This document shows positions 43,195-52,534 of a stretch of DNA of 64,000 nucleotides, in pieces. Source of the stretch: Anaerolineae bacterium (lineage in GTDB: Bacteria; Chloroflexota; Anaerolineae; Anaerolineales; Villigracilaceae). The stretch spans positions 62,001-126,000 of the forward strand of contig JAFLCE010000002.1 in the NCBI GenBank assembly GCA_017303655.1, given 5' to 3'. Every line of letters starts with the position of its first letter. Position 1 is the stretch's first letter. The notes beneath the pieces were generated by a model, which did no database searches, was not told the DNA's origin, and saw only the letters and a program-made list of their open reading frames with translations. A program made the position numbers and the translations under genes.

Positions 43195-43952
43195 TAAATA
43201 AATTCCTTCAATTCCTTCGGGGTCGGGTAACTGATCAACACGCCGCGCAGTGGGCCTTGGAAGACGAAGATGCTACCAGCCGCCGCCGCTGAGGCGTGAC
43301 CCTGTTTGATGACTTCAGAAACGTGGGATAAATTCCCGGCTCCTCCGCAGGCAACGACGGGTACGTGAACCGCATCCGCCACCTTGCGGACGAGTTCGAT
43401 GTCGTAGCCTTGCATCATGCCATCGCGGTCTATTGAATTGATGATGATCTCACCTACGCCCATTCTTTCCATTTCAACAGCATGCTTCACTGGGTCGAGC
43501 CCGGTCTTCTTCTGCCCGCAATGGGTAAAGACTTCGTATTTGCCGAGAAAGTTCTTTTTCACATCCATCGAAACAACCGCCGCCTGACTGCCCGCATGGT
43601 CAGCCACTTCGCGCACCAATGACGGAGTTTCCACTGCAGAGGTGTTCATGATCAACTTTTCGATACCGATGCTGAGGAGTTTTCTCACATCGTCCATGGA
43701 ACGGATCCCGCCGCCGTACGCCAATGGGATAAATGCTTCACTCGCGATGTTCTTCAACAAGTCAAACTGCGGACCGCGCTTCTCGGGTGTGGCGGTGATA
43801 TCCAACAGAACAAGCTCGTCCACTTCTTTATCGTTGAAAATGCGAACGATGTTAATCGGGTCGCCAAGATACTTCGGTTCTTTGAACTTGACCGTCTTGA
43901 CCAAGCCCTGTCCCTTCAACAATAAAGCAGGGATCACTCTTGGTTTTATCAT
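43194..43952 (-). CDS. HisF-like cyclase subunit of the sugar amidotransferase
   Basis: A 252-residue (beta/alpha)8 barrel of the HisF family. HisF enzymes need an aspartate at the start of strand 1 (CLDVK); here it is RVIPALLLKG, so that Asp is a leucine, while the second catalytic Asp is kept (VSMDVKK) along with the INSIDRDG motif. It is therefore unlikely to serve histidine synthesis and more likely to channel ammonia to the PP-loop partner. The overlaps on both sides (TAATG, ATGA) lock it into the trio. Confidence 0.88.
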   Translation of the reverse strand: MIKPRVIPALLLKGQGLVKTVKFKEPKYLGDPINIVRIFNDKEVDELVLLDITATPEKRGPQFDLLKNIASEAFIPLAYGGGIRSMDDVRKLLSIGIEKLIMNTSAVETPSLVREVADHAGSQAAVVSMDVKKNFLGKYEVFTHCGQKKTGLDPVKHAVEMERMGVGEIIINSIDRDGMMQGYDIELVRKVADAVHVPVVACGGAGNLSHVSEVIKQGHASAAAAGSIFVFQGPLRGVLISYPTPKELKEFI

Positions 43953-44569
43953 CGGATATTCTCCGCAAAATTCTTCAGCAGGCGCATCCCAAAGCGATGA
44001 CTCTTCTCAGGGTGGAACTGCGTGCCCATGATATTGCCGCGTCCTAAAATGGAATGGATATTCACGCCATAGTCCGTCTCAGCGAGTACGGCATCAGTTT
44101 CCTTCGCCACTACATGATATGAGTGGACAAAATAAAAGCGTGACTCGGGGTCCCAATCTGCCACAAGCGGATGCTCACGCACGACATGCGCTTCATTCCA
44201 ACCCATATGCGGAACTTTGAGATGTGCATTTCCGCCATCAAATTTAAAGCGAATCGTTTCCGCATCGAACCAGCCCAAGCCTGCTTCACGTCCTTCTTCG
44301 CTGCCTTTGGTCATGAGTTGGAGTCCCACGCACAAACCAAGCACGGGAATTTTTTTCTCCAAAACAAGTTCACCTACTACAGGAACCAAGCCAGTCTCAT
44401 GAAATTTGCGCATTGCCGCATCGAAGGCGCCGACGCCAGGTAGAATCAATTTTTCGGCATCCTTGATCACCGCCGGGTCCGACGAAGCGATGGCTTTTGC
44501 GCCAACCTTTTTGAACATGTTGACGATGGAACCTAGGTTGCCAACGCCATAATCTACAACGACAATCAT
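43949..44569 (-). CDS. HisH-like glutaminase subunit
   Basis: A 206-residue class I glutamine amidotransferase from the ATG at 44569; a longer frame to 44638 would overlap asnB and is rejected. The catalytic triad is complete: Cys80 (LGLCVGLQ), His186 and Glu188 (GTQFHPEKS). It supplies ammonia to the HisF/PP-loop pair rather than to histidine synthesis, judged from context and the altered HisF. The ATGA overlap with the asnB stop confirms the start. Confidence 0.9.
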   Translation of the reverse strand: MIVVVDYGVGNLGSIVNMFKKVGAKAIASSDPAVIKDAEKLILPGVGAFDAAMRKFHETGLVPVVGELVLEKKIPVLGLCVGLQLMTKGSEEGREAGLGWFDAETIRFKFDGGNAHLKVPHMGWNEAHVVREHPLVADWDPESRFYFVHSYHVVAKETDAVLAETDYGVNIHSILGRGNIMGTQFHPEKSHRFGMRLLKNFAENIR

Positions 44570-46452
44570 GCCGCGCTCACTTTCTCTGTCTTCTCGCGGA
44601 ACATATTCAGCAATGATTGCGCCTGCACCAACCTCCACGCTTTGTGGATGCGAGTCTTGTCATCGGTTTGAAAGGCGGTTTCCAAATCTGCATTTACACG
44701 CTTGCCATCCCAGAAGGATGATGACTTGAAATCCGCAGAGGTAACAGCATCTTTGATGAATTGATGCCCGCGTGGAGAGTCCCAGCCTTCGTTGAGATTC
44801 GGGAAGCCAAGTTTCTTGGTGCGGGTGCGGATCGAATCTGGCAGGATGCCTTTCATGGCATCACGCAAAATGCGTTTGGTGTAGCCACCGCCAATTTTAT
44901 GAGCAGATGCGATCGCAAATGCAAAGGTGACCAAGCGCCAGTCCATGAACGGTGAGCGGACTTCGACTCCATGCGCCATGGAGAGGCGGTCAAAGTCGCG
45001 CAGGTTCATGGGCAGGTGTGTGAAGTGAAAGTCGGTATAAAGCGTTTTGAAAAGTTCATCACGTCCGGCGAGGCGCGGGGCGTCTTGCTCCATTGCAGGC
45101 GTAGAAAAAGGCTTGGTCTGAGCGACCAGCCATGAGGTCCCGTTTGAGGCGGATTTTTTTCCAGTCAAACGATTCTTGATGGCGTTGATATAGGTGTCGA
45201 ATCCATGAGTCAGGCTCATGCTGTTACGGATGAGTGCGAGTTCGGCATAACGCATTGGGTTGGCGTCACGCATGGCAGCGAATACATGCCAAGTGTAGCC
45301 ACCTAGGGCTTCGTCGCCGCCGTGACCGTCGATGGTGACGACCACGCCATTCTGACGCTGCATCTTGTGAACGAACCACGGACCGAGATGAATATCGGAA
45401 AGTTCTTCCAATTGATAAAGGATCTCATTGAAATGTTCGAGGTACATATCCGCGTTCATTTCGCAATAGATCGGGTTGACACCGGTCTTCTTAATAACTT
45501 CATCGGCGTAATGACGCTCGTCGATGACCTTGCCGGGCCATGTCCCAATGAATGCCTTCTGCCATTCGTGAGCCATGCGCATTGTAGCATCGCCCGATTT
45601 GCGGATGTGACTCATCGAAGAGAGTACCGAACTCGAATCCAAACCACCGCTGAGGGCTGTGCCGATGGGCACATCACTGCGCATACGGATTCGGCAGGCA
45701 TCAAGGAATAATTCGCGGTATTGCGCGACCTGATCTTCGTATTTTTCCGGCACGTTGGGAAGATGGTCAAGTGTGTGCCACCAACGTCGAATCTTCATAT
45801 CACCATTCGCAGAAAGGGTAAGGCAGTGCCCGCCCAATAAACGTTTGAGTCCCTGAAACAAACAATCTTCTGCGCCTTCAACAAGTGTTGCATCTTCAAG
45901 GGAATTGGCAAACACAGTCGGGTTATATTCAGCGTGGAAGTTATCGAGCGCAAGGAAGGCTTTCATCTCTGATGCAAAGGCAAAACGTTTGCCGTCGAAA
46001 AGATAGATCATCGGCTTTACACCGAAACGATCACGCGAAACGAACATCTTGCGTTCATGTCCATCCCAAATAGCGAGCGCCCACATACCATTTAATTTAA
46101 ATTGAAAATCTTCACCCCACTTATCGTAGGCTGCCAGAACAACTTCGGTATCTGATTCGGTCTTGAAAGAATAACCGAGGCTTTCGAGTTCTTTTTTTAG
46201 TTCAACAAAGTTATAGATCTCACCGTTGAAGACGATCCAATAACGCCCCTCCATGTAAGACATGGGTTGGTCGCCAGTGTTCAAGTCGATGATGGCGAGG
46301 CGGCGATGGCCAAAACCCAAATTGGCAGATGCCTCGATGTGAATGTCCCAACCATCGGGTCCGCGGTGCGCAAGTTGATTCGTAAAGCGGATCAACTCTT
46401 CACGGTTGACCGGTCTGCCGTCCAGATTCCAAAACCCAGTAATTCCACACAT
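44566..46452 (-). CDS. asnB: glutamine-dependent asparagine synthetase-like amidotransferase
   Basis: A 628-residue two-domain AsnB enzyme. After Met removal Cys2 (MCGITGF) is the glutaminase nucleophile; the N-terminal domain is about 1-200. The synthetase domain has the PP-loop SGGLDSSSVLSS near 260-271 and EVRSPFMDWRL near 500. Such proteins in glycan loci often amidate a uronic acid carboxyl group rather than make asparagine; here the neighbours favour that, but ordinary AsnB activity cannot be ruled out. Confidence 0.88.
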   Translation of the reverse strand: MCGITGFWNLDGRPVNREELIRFTNQLAHRGPDGWDIHIEASANLGFGHRRLAIIDLNTGDQPMSYMEGRYWIVFNGEIYNFVELKKELESLGYSFKTESDTEVVLAAYDKWGEDFQFKLNGMWALAIWDGHERKMFVSRDRFGVKPMIYLFDGKRFAFASEMKAFLALDNFHAEYNPTVFANSLEDATLVEGAEDCLFQGLKRLLGGHCLTLSANGDMKIRRWWHTLDHLPNVPEKYEDQVAQYRELFLDACRIRMRSDVPIGTALSGGLDSSSVLSSMSHIRKSGDATMRMAHEWQKAFIGTWPGKVIDERHYADEVIKKTGVNPIYCEMNADMYLEHFNEILYQLEELSDIHLGPWFVHKMQRQNGVVVTIDGHGGDEALGGYTWHVFAAMRDANPMRYAELALIRNSMSLTHGFDTYINAIKNRLTGKKSASNGTSWLVAQTKPFSTPAMEQDAPRLAGRDELFKTLYTDFHFTHLPMNLRDFDRLSMAHGVEVRSPFMDWRLVTFAFAIASAHKIGGGYTKRILRDAMKGILPDSIRTRTKKLGFPNLNEGWDSPRGHQFIKDAVTSADFKSSSFWDGKRVNADLETAFQTDDKTRIHKAWRLVQAQSLLNMFREKTEKVSAA

Positions 46453-46458
46453 AAAGAT

Positions 46459-47703
46459 TTATCGCTTCCTTATCTCGACCAGTTTTTGAGCAAACGCCTC
46501 AAAGTTGGTCGTTTCATTATATCGTTCCTGCCAGACCGCACGACTGCCTTTGCGCTTCTTCAACCATTCTTCACGTTGGTCACAGACGCTCAAAAGCGCA
46601 TCGGCAATTTCATCGGGCGTGGGATTTTCGCTAAGCAAAAATCCGTTCCTCGCGCGGACAACTTCCACATTCCCCCCCACCGCAGTAGCAAGGACAGGAA
46701 TCCCACAACTGATGGCTTCCATCATAGCAACGGATGTCCCTTCGGTGGAGCTGACATTGAGAAATACGTCCACTGGTAAGGAAAGATATGTTTGGATTAG
46801 CTCATGTTGACTTTGATACCCTGGAAAACTTGCCTTAGAATTGGCGGGAAATTCGTTTACAACACGCTGAGTGTATTGTTGCCTGATATCTTCCGCGCCG
46901 CCGAAATGCGTCCATTCGATTCGTTGTGCAGGTCGTTTTTTAGCGACAGCAATAACGCTTTCAAATAACAGATCAATACGTTTTACGGGGTGAAAATTTG
47001 AGCAGGAGACAAGCCGCAGTACGCCATCGTCTGAAGGGTTAGCAATCCCACCCGGGTCTTTTACGCCGAGTAATGCTGCTTCATACTTTTCTTTGAATTG
47101 AGGATATTTTCCGCGCAGATAGTCTGCGCCGATATCTGAATCAGGCAACAGAGCATCAACCAATTCAATCGCCCGCGGACGACATGGCCAGTCACCGTAG
47201 AGTTCTTCATACAGGTCATAACCATGCGTACGGGAAACAACCCGTAACGATGGATACTTTGCCTTGGTTAACCCAATTCCCATCGCCAGTTCATCGAACC
47301 AGAAGGTATAACAAATCACGTGATCATCCGAGATAGCATTGACCATCAGCCAATTCTGTAACCACTTACGTGTCAAGTTGGCGCCAGCGACAAATGAAAA
47401 AACTCTGCGTAAGTAAGAAGGCTTAATAGACAAAGGAAAACGGCTCTTCAACTCCAGATAAAAATCTTTCGAGAAAAGTGCCAAGGCACTTTCAGCAAGC
47501 CGTCTGTTAAGCGTGAATGATTCAGCAAAACTTGTATCCACTTCCACGCCATTGGGAACAGGAAGCAGATTTCCTTGTGCAATACGCGGAACGAGAATGA
47601 CACGCTCGAACCGCGTTTGGAAAATCTCTACTTCACCTTTGAGAAAGGTCTGTTCGGTTGCGTAATCGTAAGGGTAGGAGTTTGAAAAGAGAAGGAGGAT
47701 CAT
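46459..47703 (-). CDS. GT4-family glycosyltransferase
   Basis: About 414 residues from the ATG at 47703 (LLLFSNSYPYDYATEQTFLKGE is a typical GT4 start); 12 extra residues would be present if the ATG at 47739 is used, and neither has a strong ribosome site. The donor half shows SCSNFHPVKRIDLL and VDVFLNVSSTEGTSVAMMEAISCGIPVLATAVGG near 335-365. The stop lies 6 bp from the asnB start. Sugar unknown. Confidence 0.88.
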   Translation of the reverse strand: MILLLFSNSYPYDYATEQTFLKGEVEIFQTRFERVILVPRIAQGNLLPVPNGVEVDTSFAESFTLNRRLAESALALFSKDFYLELKSRFPLSIKPSYLRRVFSFVAGANLTRKWLQNWLMVNAISDDHVICYTFWFDELAMGIGLTKAKYPSLRVVSRTHGYDLYEELYGDWPCRPRAIELVDALLPDSDIGADYLRGKYPQFKEKYEAALLGVKDPGGIANPSDDGVLRLVSCSNFHPVKRIDLLFESVIAVAKKRPAQRIEWTHFGGAEDIRQQYTQRVVNEFPANSKASFPGYQSQHELIQTYLSLPVDVFLNVSSTEGTSVAMMEAISCGIPVLATAVGGNVEVVRARNGFLLSENPTPDEIADALLSVCDQREEWLKKRKGSRAVWQERYNETTNFEAFAQKLVEIRKR

Positions 47704-47800
47704 TGTATGTGGTGCGGCGCACCAGATGGGTAGATTCATCTTATAAAAGAGAAAAATCTAGCCGATTGGAGAATTCTATTAAGTTTGGTGCAATGCACTC

Positions 47801-48508
47801 TCACTCCGGCAAAAAATCTTCGCGGTGTTTCGCAAACTCTTCAATGGCACGCTCATAATCGTCGTGTCTGCCGATGTCGAGCCAGTAGCCGTCGAAGTTG
47901 AAGACATTGACCTTCCTGCCGTCGCGCATCAATTTGAGGACAAGGTCGGGCAGGTCGAGGCGTTCCCCTTTCGAGATATAGTTCAAAATCTCAGGCTCAA
48001 AGAGATAAATGCCCATACTGACAGAATAATGATAGGTGGGCTTTTCGATGTAATCAGAGATCCAGTTGTCTTCGTCCACTTGGATGACGCCAAGGTCAAT
48101 TTTCACATCGCGCTGATAACAAGCCACTGTGGCTAGTGCGCTGCGTTCACGGTGATAGTTGAGCATGGCACTGTAATCGATGGTGGTTAGTAAATCGCCA
48201 TTCATCACCAAGAATGTATCGTTCAAATTCGGGACCAGAGAGATCGGTCCTGCCGTGCCAAGGGGTTGTTCTTCGCGGGAGTAATCGATACGAGTGTTGA
48301 ACTTACTTCCGTCGCCGCAGTATGCCATGAGCAACTCAGCGAGATAACCGGTTGCCAGAGTGATATCGTCAAAGCCCTTTTTCTGCAATTGGCGAATCAC
48401 GATTTCAAGAATCGGCATCTCGCCGATGGGCATGAGCGGTTTGGGGAGAACGGTTGTGTATGGGGCAAGGCGCGCACCTTTGCCACCAGCTAAGATGACT
48501 GCTCGCAT
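47801..48508 (-). CDS. sugar-1-phosphate nucleotidyltransferase
   Basis: A 235-residue nucleotidyltransferase without extra domains. The N-terminal loop is ILAGGKGARLAPYT at 5-18 followed by PKPLMPIGEMPILE; VMNGDLLTTIDY near 96 has the metal-binding Asp. It should make an NDP- or GDP-sugar. The LegB gene starts 1 bp upstream of this one, and in legionaminic acid synthesis a GDP-glucosamine-forming nucleotidyltransferase (PtmE) supplies LegB, so a GDP-sugar product fits. That function is inference; PtmE usually carries CBS domains, which are absent here. Confidence 0.82.
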   Translation of the reverse strand: MRAVILAGGKGARLAPYTTVLPKPLMPIGEMPILEIVIRQLQKKGFDDITLATGYLAELLMAYCGDGSKFNTRIDYSREEQPLGTAGPISLVPNLNDTFLVMNGDLLTTIDYSAMLNYHRERSALATVACYQRDVKIDLGVIQVDEDNWISDYIEKPTYHYSVSMGIYLFEPEILNYISKGERLDLPDLVLKLMRDGRKVNVFNFDGYWLDIGRHDDYERAIEEFAKHREDFLPE

Positions 48509-48509
48509 A

Positions 48510-49499
48510 TTACACCGTGTATTGGTCAGGCTGGTAGAGATCGATATGAGCGGAGATCCACTCGATGGTGGCTCGCAAGCCTTCGTCGAGAGAGATGCGA
48601 GGTTCCCATCCGATCATGCGTTTGGCTTTTTCGTTCGACGCCCACAACTTCATCACTTCGCTTTTACCCGGTCGCACACGCTGCGGGTCTGCAACAATCT
48701 TGGGAGTCTTGCCGATGATCTTGAAAATCTTTTCGGCGAGATCGCCAATGCGAATCGTATTGTCGTTACCGAGGTTAATCTCTTCACCGAGCACGCCTTC
48801 GGCTTCGGCAACTTTCACAAAACCATTGGCGGTATCTTTCGCGAATGTGAAATCACGTGAAGGTTCAAGACTGCCGAGTTTGACTTCATCACGAGTGAGC
48901 GCCTGCACGATGATAGTCGGGATGACCGCGCGCATAGACTGACCCGGACCAAAGGTATTGAACGGACGCAGTGTAACCACCGGTGTTTCAAACGAACGAT
49001 AAAAACTTTCAGCGATGCGGTCCGCGCCGATCTTGCTGGCAGAGTAGGGCGACTGTCCCTGCAAGGGATGCTTCTCATCGATCGGCACATACTGCGCCGT
49101 GCCATAGACTTCGCTTGTGGAGGTATGCACCACGCGCCGCGTTCCAAAATCACGCGCCGCCATCAACACATTGAGCGTGCCCATGATGTTCACATCGATT
49201 ACTTCGCGCGGGTTCACGTACGAATACGGGATCGCGATCAATGCGCCAAGATGAAAGACCGTGTCCACACCGCGCACAGCATTGCGCACCGCTTCGTTAT
49301 CGCGCAGGTCGCCTTGCATGATCTCGATCTGCGAAAGAATTTCAGGCGCTAGCCACTTCAACATGCCGAGGTCGTTGCGCGAGTTGTAACGCACAAAGCC
49401 GCGCACCTGCGCACCTTCCTGCACCAAATGCTCAACCAAATGGCTGGCGATAAATCCGCCTGCACCAGTGACCAAAACTTTTTTACCATTCCAATTCAT
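48510..49499 (-). CDS. legB: LegB-like GDP-sugar 4,6-dehydratase
   Basis: A 329-residue SDR. The NAD loop GAGGFIA is near 12-18, and the segments LGALIAIPYSYVNP, HTSTSEVYGTAQ, YSASKIGADRIAESF (catalytic Tyr/Lys) and RVRPGKSEVMKLW match LegB, which acts on GDP-GlcNAc in the legionaminic acid pathway. The first Gly of a final GxxG is replaced by Ala (GGFIASH), a mild change. The gene sits beside a nucleotidyltransferase and near the sugar amidotransferase trio, consistent with Leg5Ac7Am-type sugars. Confidence 0.85.
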   Translation of the reverse strand: MNWNGKKVLVTGAGGFIASHLVEHLVQEGAQVRGFVRYNSRNDLGMLKWLAPEILSQIEIMQGDLRDNEAVRNAVRGVDTVFHLGALIAIPYSYVNPREVIDVNIMGTLNVLMAARDFGTRRVVHTSTSEVYGTAQYVPIDEKHPLQGQSPYSASKIGADRIAESFYRSFETPVVTLRPFNTFGPGQSMRAVIPTIIVQALTRDEVKLGSLEPSRDFTFAKDTANGFVKVAEAEGVLGEEINLGNDNTIRIGDLAEKIFKIIGKTPKIVADPQRVRPGKSEVMKLWASNEKAKRMIGWEPRISLDEGLRATIEWISAHIDLYQPDQYTV

Positions 49500-49531
49500 T
49501 TTGACTCCATATTAATTCTTATGTTTTCCAA

Positions 49532-49545
49532 AAGGGAGAACCCTT
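49532..49545. terminator. weak hairpin upstream of the LegB gene
   Basis: AAGGG and CCCTT with a 4-nt loop, between the RMD-like gene end and legB. Too short to be a firm terminator. Confidence 0.25.
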
Positions 49546-49553
49546 CATGGTCA

Positions 49554-50495
49554 TCAGGACAATTTACTTTCGCTGGGCGGGTCGCCCCTATGAACCCGCA
49601 CACGCCAATCGTCGAGCAAGTCTGTTAAAGATTCATTTAGAGAAATGCGCGGATTCCAACCCACAGCCTTGTGCAACTTCTGGAAACTACCAACCTGCAC
49701 AGGTACATCGTTCTTTTGGACTCGTGCCGGATCAACCCTAGCCGATAGCTGTTTCTTCGACCTGAGCATCATCTCACTCAAACATTGCTGGATCGCCACC
49801 GCATTCCCCGAACAGACGTTATAGGTCTGCCCGGCTTCGCCTTTTTCTGCAAGCAATGCAAAGGCAAGCGCCGCGTCACGCACATCTACAAAGTCACGCT
49901 TGGCATCAAGGTTGCCGGTGACAATTTCATTCTGTTCCGAAATCTCTGCCAATGCAATTTGACGCGCAAACGCCGAGCAAGCCAGATCGGGTGATTGACC
50001 AGGACCCAGTAGATTGAACATCCGCACAATGACCACGTCCAACCCGAACGCGTAATGATACCGCAGAGCCGCCGTCTCCTGCGCCACCTTGCTGACGGCA
50101 TACTCCGTCACCGGACGCAGGGGGGAACGCTCCGTGATGGGGCGAGCACTCTTGGTCAGCCCATAGACCGCGCTCGAACTCGCCAGCACCACTTTGGGTC
50201 GCTTCTCCATTTGCATGACCGCATCAAGCAGATTCACCGTCCCAAATAAATTGGATGTGTAATAGGTTTGCGGGTCTGTCGATTTGATAATGCCCGCAAG
50301 GTGGAAAACTGCATCGGGTTGGCAATCCGCTATGGCACGAGTCAGAGCCGTGCGGTCAGAAAGGTCACCAACAAAGACTTTCTCTCCCGCCGGGCGGATG
50401 TCAAATCCATACACCTGCCAGTTTGCGCGAAGAAGCTCTTCACGAAGATGCCTGCCAACAAAACCTGAAATACCCGTGATCAATGCTCGCTTCAT
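49554..50495 (-). CDS. RMD-like GDP-4-keto-6-deoxy-mannose reductase
   Basis: A 313-residue SDR. The NAD(P) loop GISGFVG is at 8-14, the catalytic YAVSK near 135, and TYNVCSGNAVAIQQCL near 235 is characteristic of GDP-D-rhamnose or GDP-deoxytalose synthases (RMD). It would reduce GDP-4-keto-6-deoxymannose; the matching GMD is not in the window. ATGA overlap with the GT2 gene downstream by coordinate order (start at 50495 against the 50492 stop) shows cotranscription. Confidence 0.8.
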   Translation of the reverse strand: MKRALITGISGFVGRHLREELLRANWQVYGFDIRPAGEKVFVGDLSDRTALTRAIADCQPDAVFHLAGIIKSTDPQTYYTSNLFGTVNLLDAVMQMEKRPKVVLASSSAVYGLTKSARPITERSPLRPVTEYAVSKVAQETAALRYHYAFGLDVVIVRMFNLLGPGQSPDLACSAFARQIALAEISEQNEIVTGNLDAKRDFVDVRDAALAFALLAEKGEAGQTYNVCSGNAVAIQQCLSEMMLRSKKQLSARVDPARVQKNDVPVQVGSFQKLHKAVGWNPRISLNESLTDLLDDWRVRVHRGDPPSESKLS

Positions 50496-51382
50496 TTACT
50501 AAAAACCTTCCTCACTCCGTTGAACGTGCCAGTCAAGCCTTTCAGGCTGTGAAAGTTCGCCGCGAATAGACCGATCAACGCCCAATAATAAAACAGCCAA
50601 CGCCACTTGTCTCGCGCCCAACTCTTGCGGAAGAGGTAATCATAATTGACCACGCTCATCTCCGCCCATTGCTGTACTTTGAGTCGGTTCATTGGGCTCT
50701 CGTTGTGGACAAGGGTCGCAGAGGTTTGGTAATAGATTTTATAACCTGCATCGAGAGTCTGTTTGGAAATATCAACATCTTCCATCAAACCGTAATGAGC
50801 TAGCGTTTCGTCAAATTTAGCTTTCTCAAACACTTCACGACGAAACGCCATACAACAACCTGAGAGACATTCGATAAATCCGCTCTGCTGGTTTCTGTGT
50901 GGGTGCGACGGCATCCCAGATGGATAGAATTTTCCATTGCGGGTTCCAACTACACCGAAGATAAAACGTAAAACGTAAAACGTGAATTTCTCAAGTTTAA
51001 GCCGCATAGATGGAGAAGTATTTTCAACAATCTTTCCGCCAACTGCTCCGATCTCATGTTTTGAGTCGCTTTCAAAAACTTTTTCCACATGGGAAAGATA
51101 ATTCACTCCCAAATCCACATCATCATCGAAGAAAAAGATCAGCTCACTCGAACATTCACGAATGCCGTGATTGCGCTGCAAGGTTAGCCCGGGTTGAGTG
51201 TGAAAATAACGGACAGGAAAAGGCAGTTTAGCCGAAGTGAGGTATGCCTCAAGTCTTTTCTCGTCCGACGAATCGACAATTATCAATTCATTTGGCAGGC
51301 GGGTTTGCGCCAAGATGGATGGTAATGCCTTCTTGAAATCGTCGAGACGATTGCGAGTACAGATGATGACAGAGATTTTCAT
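50492..51382 (-). CDS. GT2-family glycosyltransferase
   Basis: A 296-residue GT-A enzyme. VSVIICTRNRLDDFKKALPSIL-type start (KISVIICTRNR) and FFFDDDVDLG near residue 90 give the donor and metal sites; YGLMEDVDISKQTL is the acceptor-side acidic motif. A C-terminal hydrophobic stretch (WRWLFYYWALIGLFAANF) may anchor it to the membrane. TAATG couples its start to the stop of the next GT gene (51382), and its own stop overlaps the RMD start. Confidence 0.87.
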   Translation of the reverse strand: MKISVIICTRNRLDDFKKALPSILAQTRLPNELIIVDSSDEKRLEAYLTSAKLPFPVRYFHTQPGLTLQRNHGIRECSSELIFFFDDDVDLGVNYLSHVEKVFESDSKHEIGAVGGKIVENTSPSMRLKLEKFTFYVLRFIFGVVGTRNGKFYPSGMPSHPHRNQQSGFIECLSGCCMAFRREVFEKAKFDETLAHYGLMEDVDISKQTLDAGYKIYYQTSATLVHNESPMNRLKVQQWAEMSVVNYDYLFRKSWARDKWRWLFYYWALIGLFAANFHSLKGLTGTFNGVRKVFSK

Positions 51383-52533
51383 CAGGAATTCAAAACCTTT
51401 TCAAAAATCTCTTTGTGCTTAGCCACAAATTTTTCCAAAGAGAACAAGTCCACAGCTCGCTGGCGTGCCTTCTGTGAAAACTCTTTGCGGCGGGCATAGA
51501 CTTGCATGACTGCATCTGCCATTGCTTGTGGACTCGGCAGGTTGATCTTGTTCCAATCGTGCTCCACATGCACGCCGATGCCAGCATCACCGACCAACTC
51601 CGGCACGCCACCATTATCCAAATGAACGACCGGCATTCCCAACGCCAGCGTCTCCAACACCAGACCCGGCGACGGGTCGGCGTACTTAGTGTGCAACAAT
51701 AAATGAGCTTGAGAATACAAAGCAGGCGCATCCGTTTGAGCGTAAGTTCCGGTGAAGGTCACATGTTCGTTCAAGTTCATGTCACGCAGGGCTTGCTTTG
51801 TCCATGCTTCGGCTTCGTCGTATGAAAGCCATAGATTTCCAGTGACGATCAACCTGGCGTTCGGTACATCTCGATGCAATGCCTTGAGTGTTTGAAGCGC
51901 CAATTCAAGGCGATACTTTTCGTATTGGTTACCACCTAACAACAAGGTCAATGCCTCAGGTTTTCCCAAACCGGTATCGGGTGAAAAGAGGCGGGTATCC
52001 ACCGGGTTGTAGATGATCTCGCTTGGGACATCCGGTGGGGAAATATATCGTTCAGCACTATCCTTGCAGAATTGACTTTGATAGATGATGAAATCCGCAA
52101 AGCTGATTAATTGTTTCAGAGAGTGATTCGAGGCTCTGTAATTTGTGCCATCCCATGCGGGGAAGGCAACCCCGTTCTGGTTAACAATGACCTTCAATCC
52201 TTTGCGCTTTGCAGTTTCAAGAATTTTGATCTGTAAAGGATGCGCGACACTACTAACGGCATACAACACATTCGCCAACGGGAATTGATGCGGGATTTGC
52301 TCAGCTAGATATGTGAGCTTTACTGCGCCACCGTGGGCAAACTGGCTACGTTTTACTGGCGATTCTGGAAAATGCGGACTCAGGTAAGAAACCGCAAACC
52401 CAGTATCAGCTTTTTGAAGCGCGGAAAGTTTCAAATGAGTAGGGAGAGTCATCACCCAATCGCGCAAAGCGAACACAGCCCGAAAGAAGTTCGGGAAAGT
52501 TCGTTTGAAAGAATTGAGCACATTTCTTATCAT
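51382..52533 (-). CDS. GT4-type glycosyltransferase
   Basis: A 383-residue GT-B enzyme. The N-terminal half is divergent (LSPHFPESPVKRSQFAHGG), while the C-terminal half shows LLGGNQYEKYRLELAL, then HTKYADPSPGLVLETLALGMPVVHLDNGG near 300-325. The N-terminal half lacks the usual glycine-rich start, so donor and acceptor choice are unclear. Its start lies 1 bp from the stop of the methyltransferase gene upstream. Confidence 0.85.
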   Translation of the reverse strand: MIRNVLNSFKRTFPNFFRAVFALRDWVMTLPTHLKLSALQKADTGFAVSYLSPHFPESPVKRSQFAHGGAVKLTYLAEQIPHQFPLANVLYAVSSVAHPLQIKILETAKRKGLKVIVNQNGVAFPAWDGTNYRASNHSLKQLISFADFIIYQSQFCKDSAERYISPPDVPSEIIYNPVDTRLFSPDTGLGKPEALTLLLGGNQYEKYRLELALQTLKALHRDVPNARLIVTGNLWLSYDEAEAWTKQALRDMNLNEHVTFTGTYAQTDAPALYSQAHLLLHTKYADPSPGLVLETLALGMPVVHLDNGGVPELVGDAGIGVHVEHDWNKINLPSPQAMADAVMQVYARRKEFSQKARQRAVDLFSLEKFVAKHKEIFEKVLNS

Positions 52534-52534
52534 A

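Noticed and set aside
43194..44569. hisF and hisH as histidine biosynthesis genes
   Set aside because: No other his genes are nearby, HisF lacks the first catalytic Asp, and the PP-loop amidotransferase is coupled to them.
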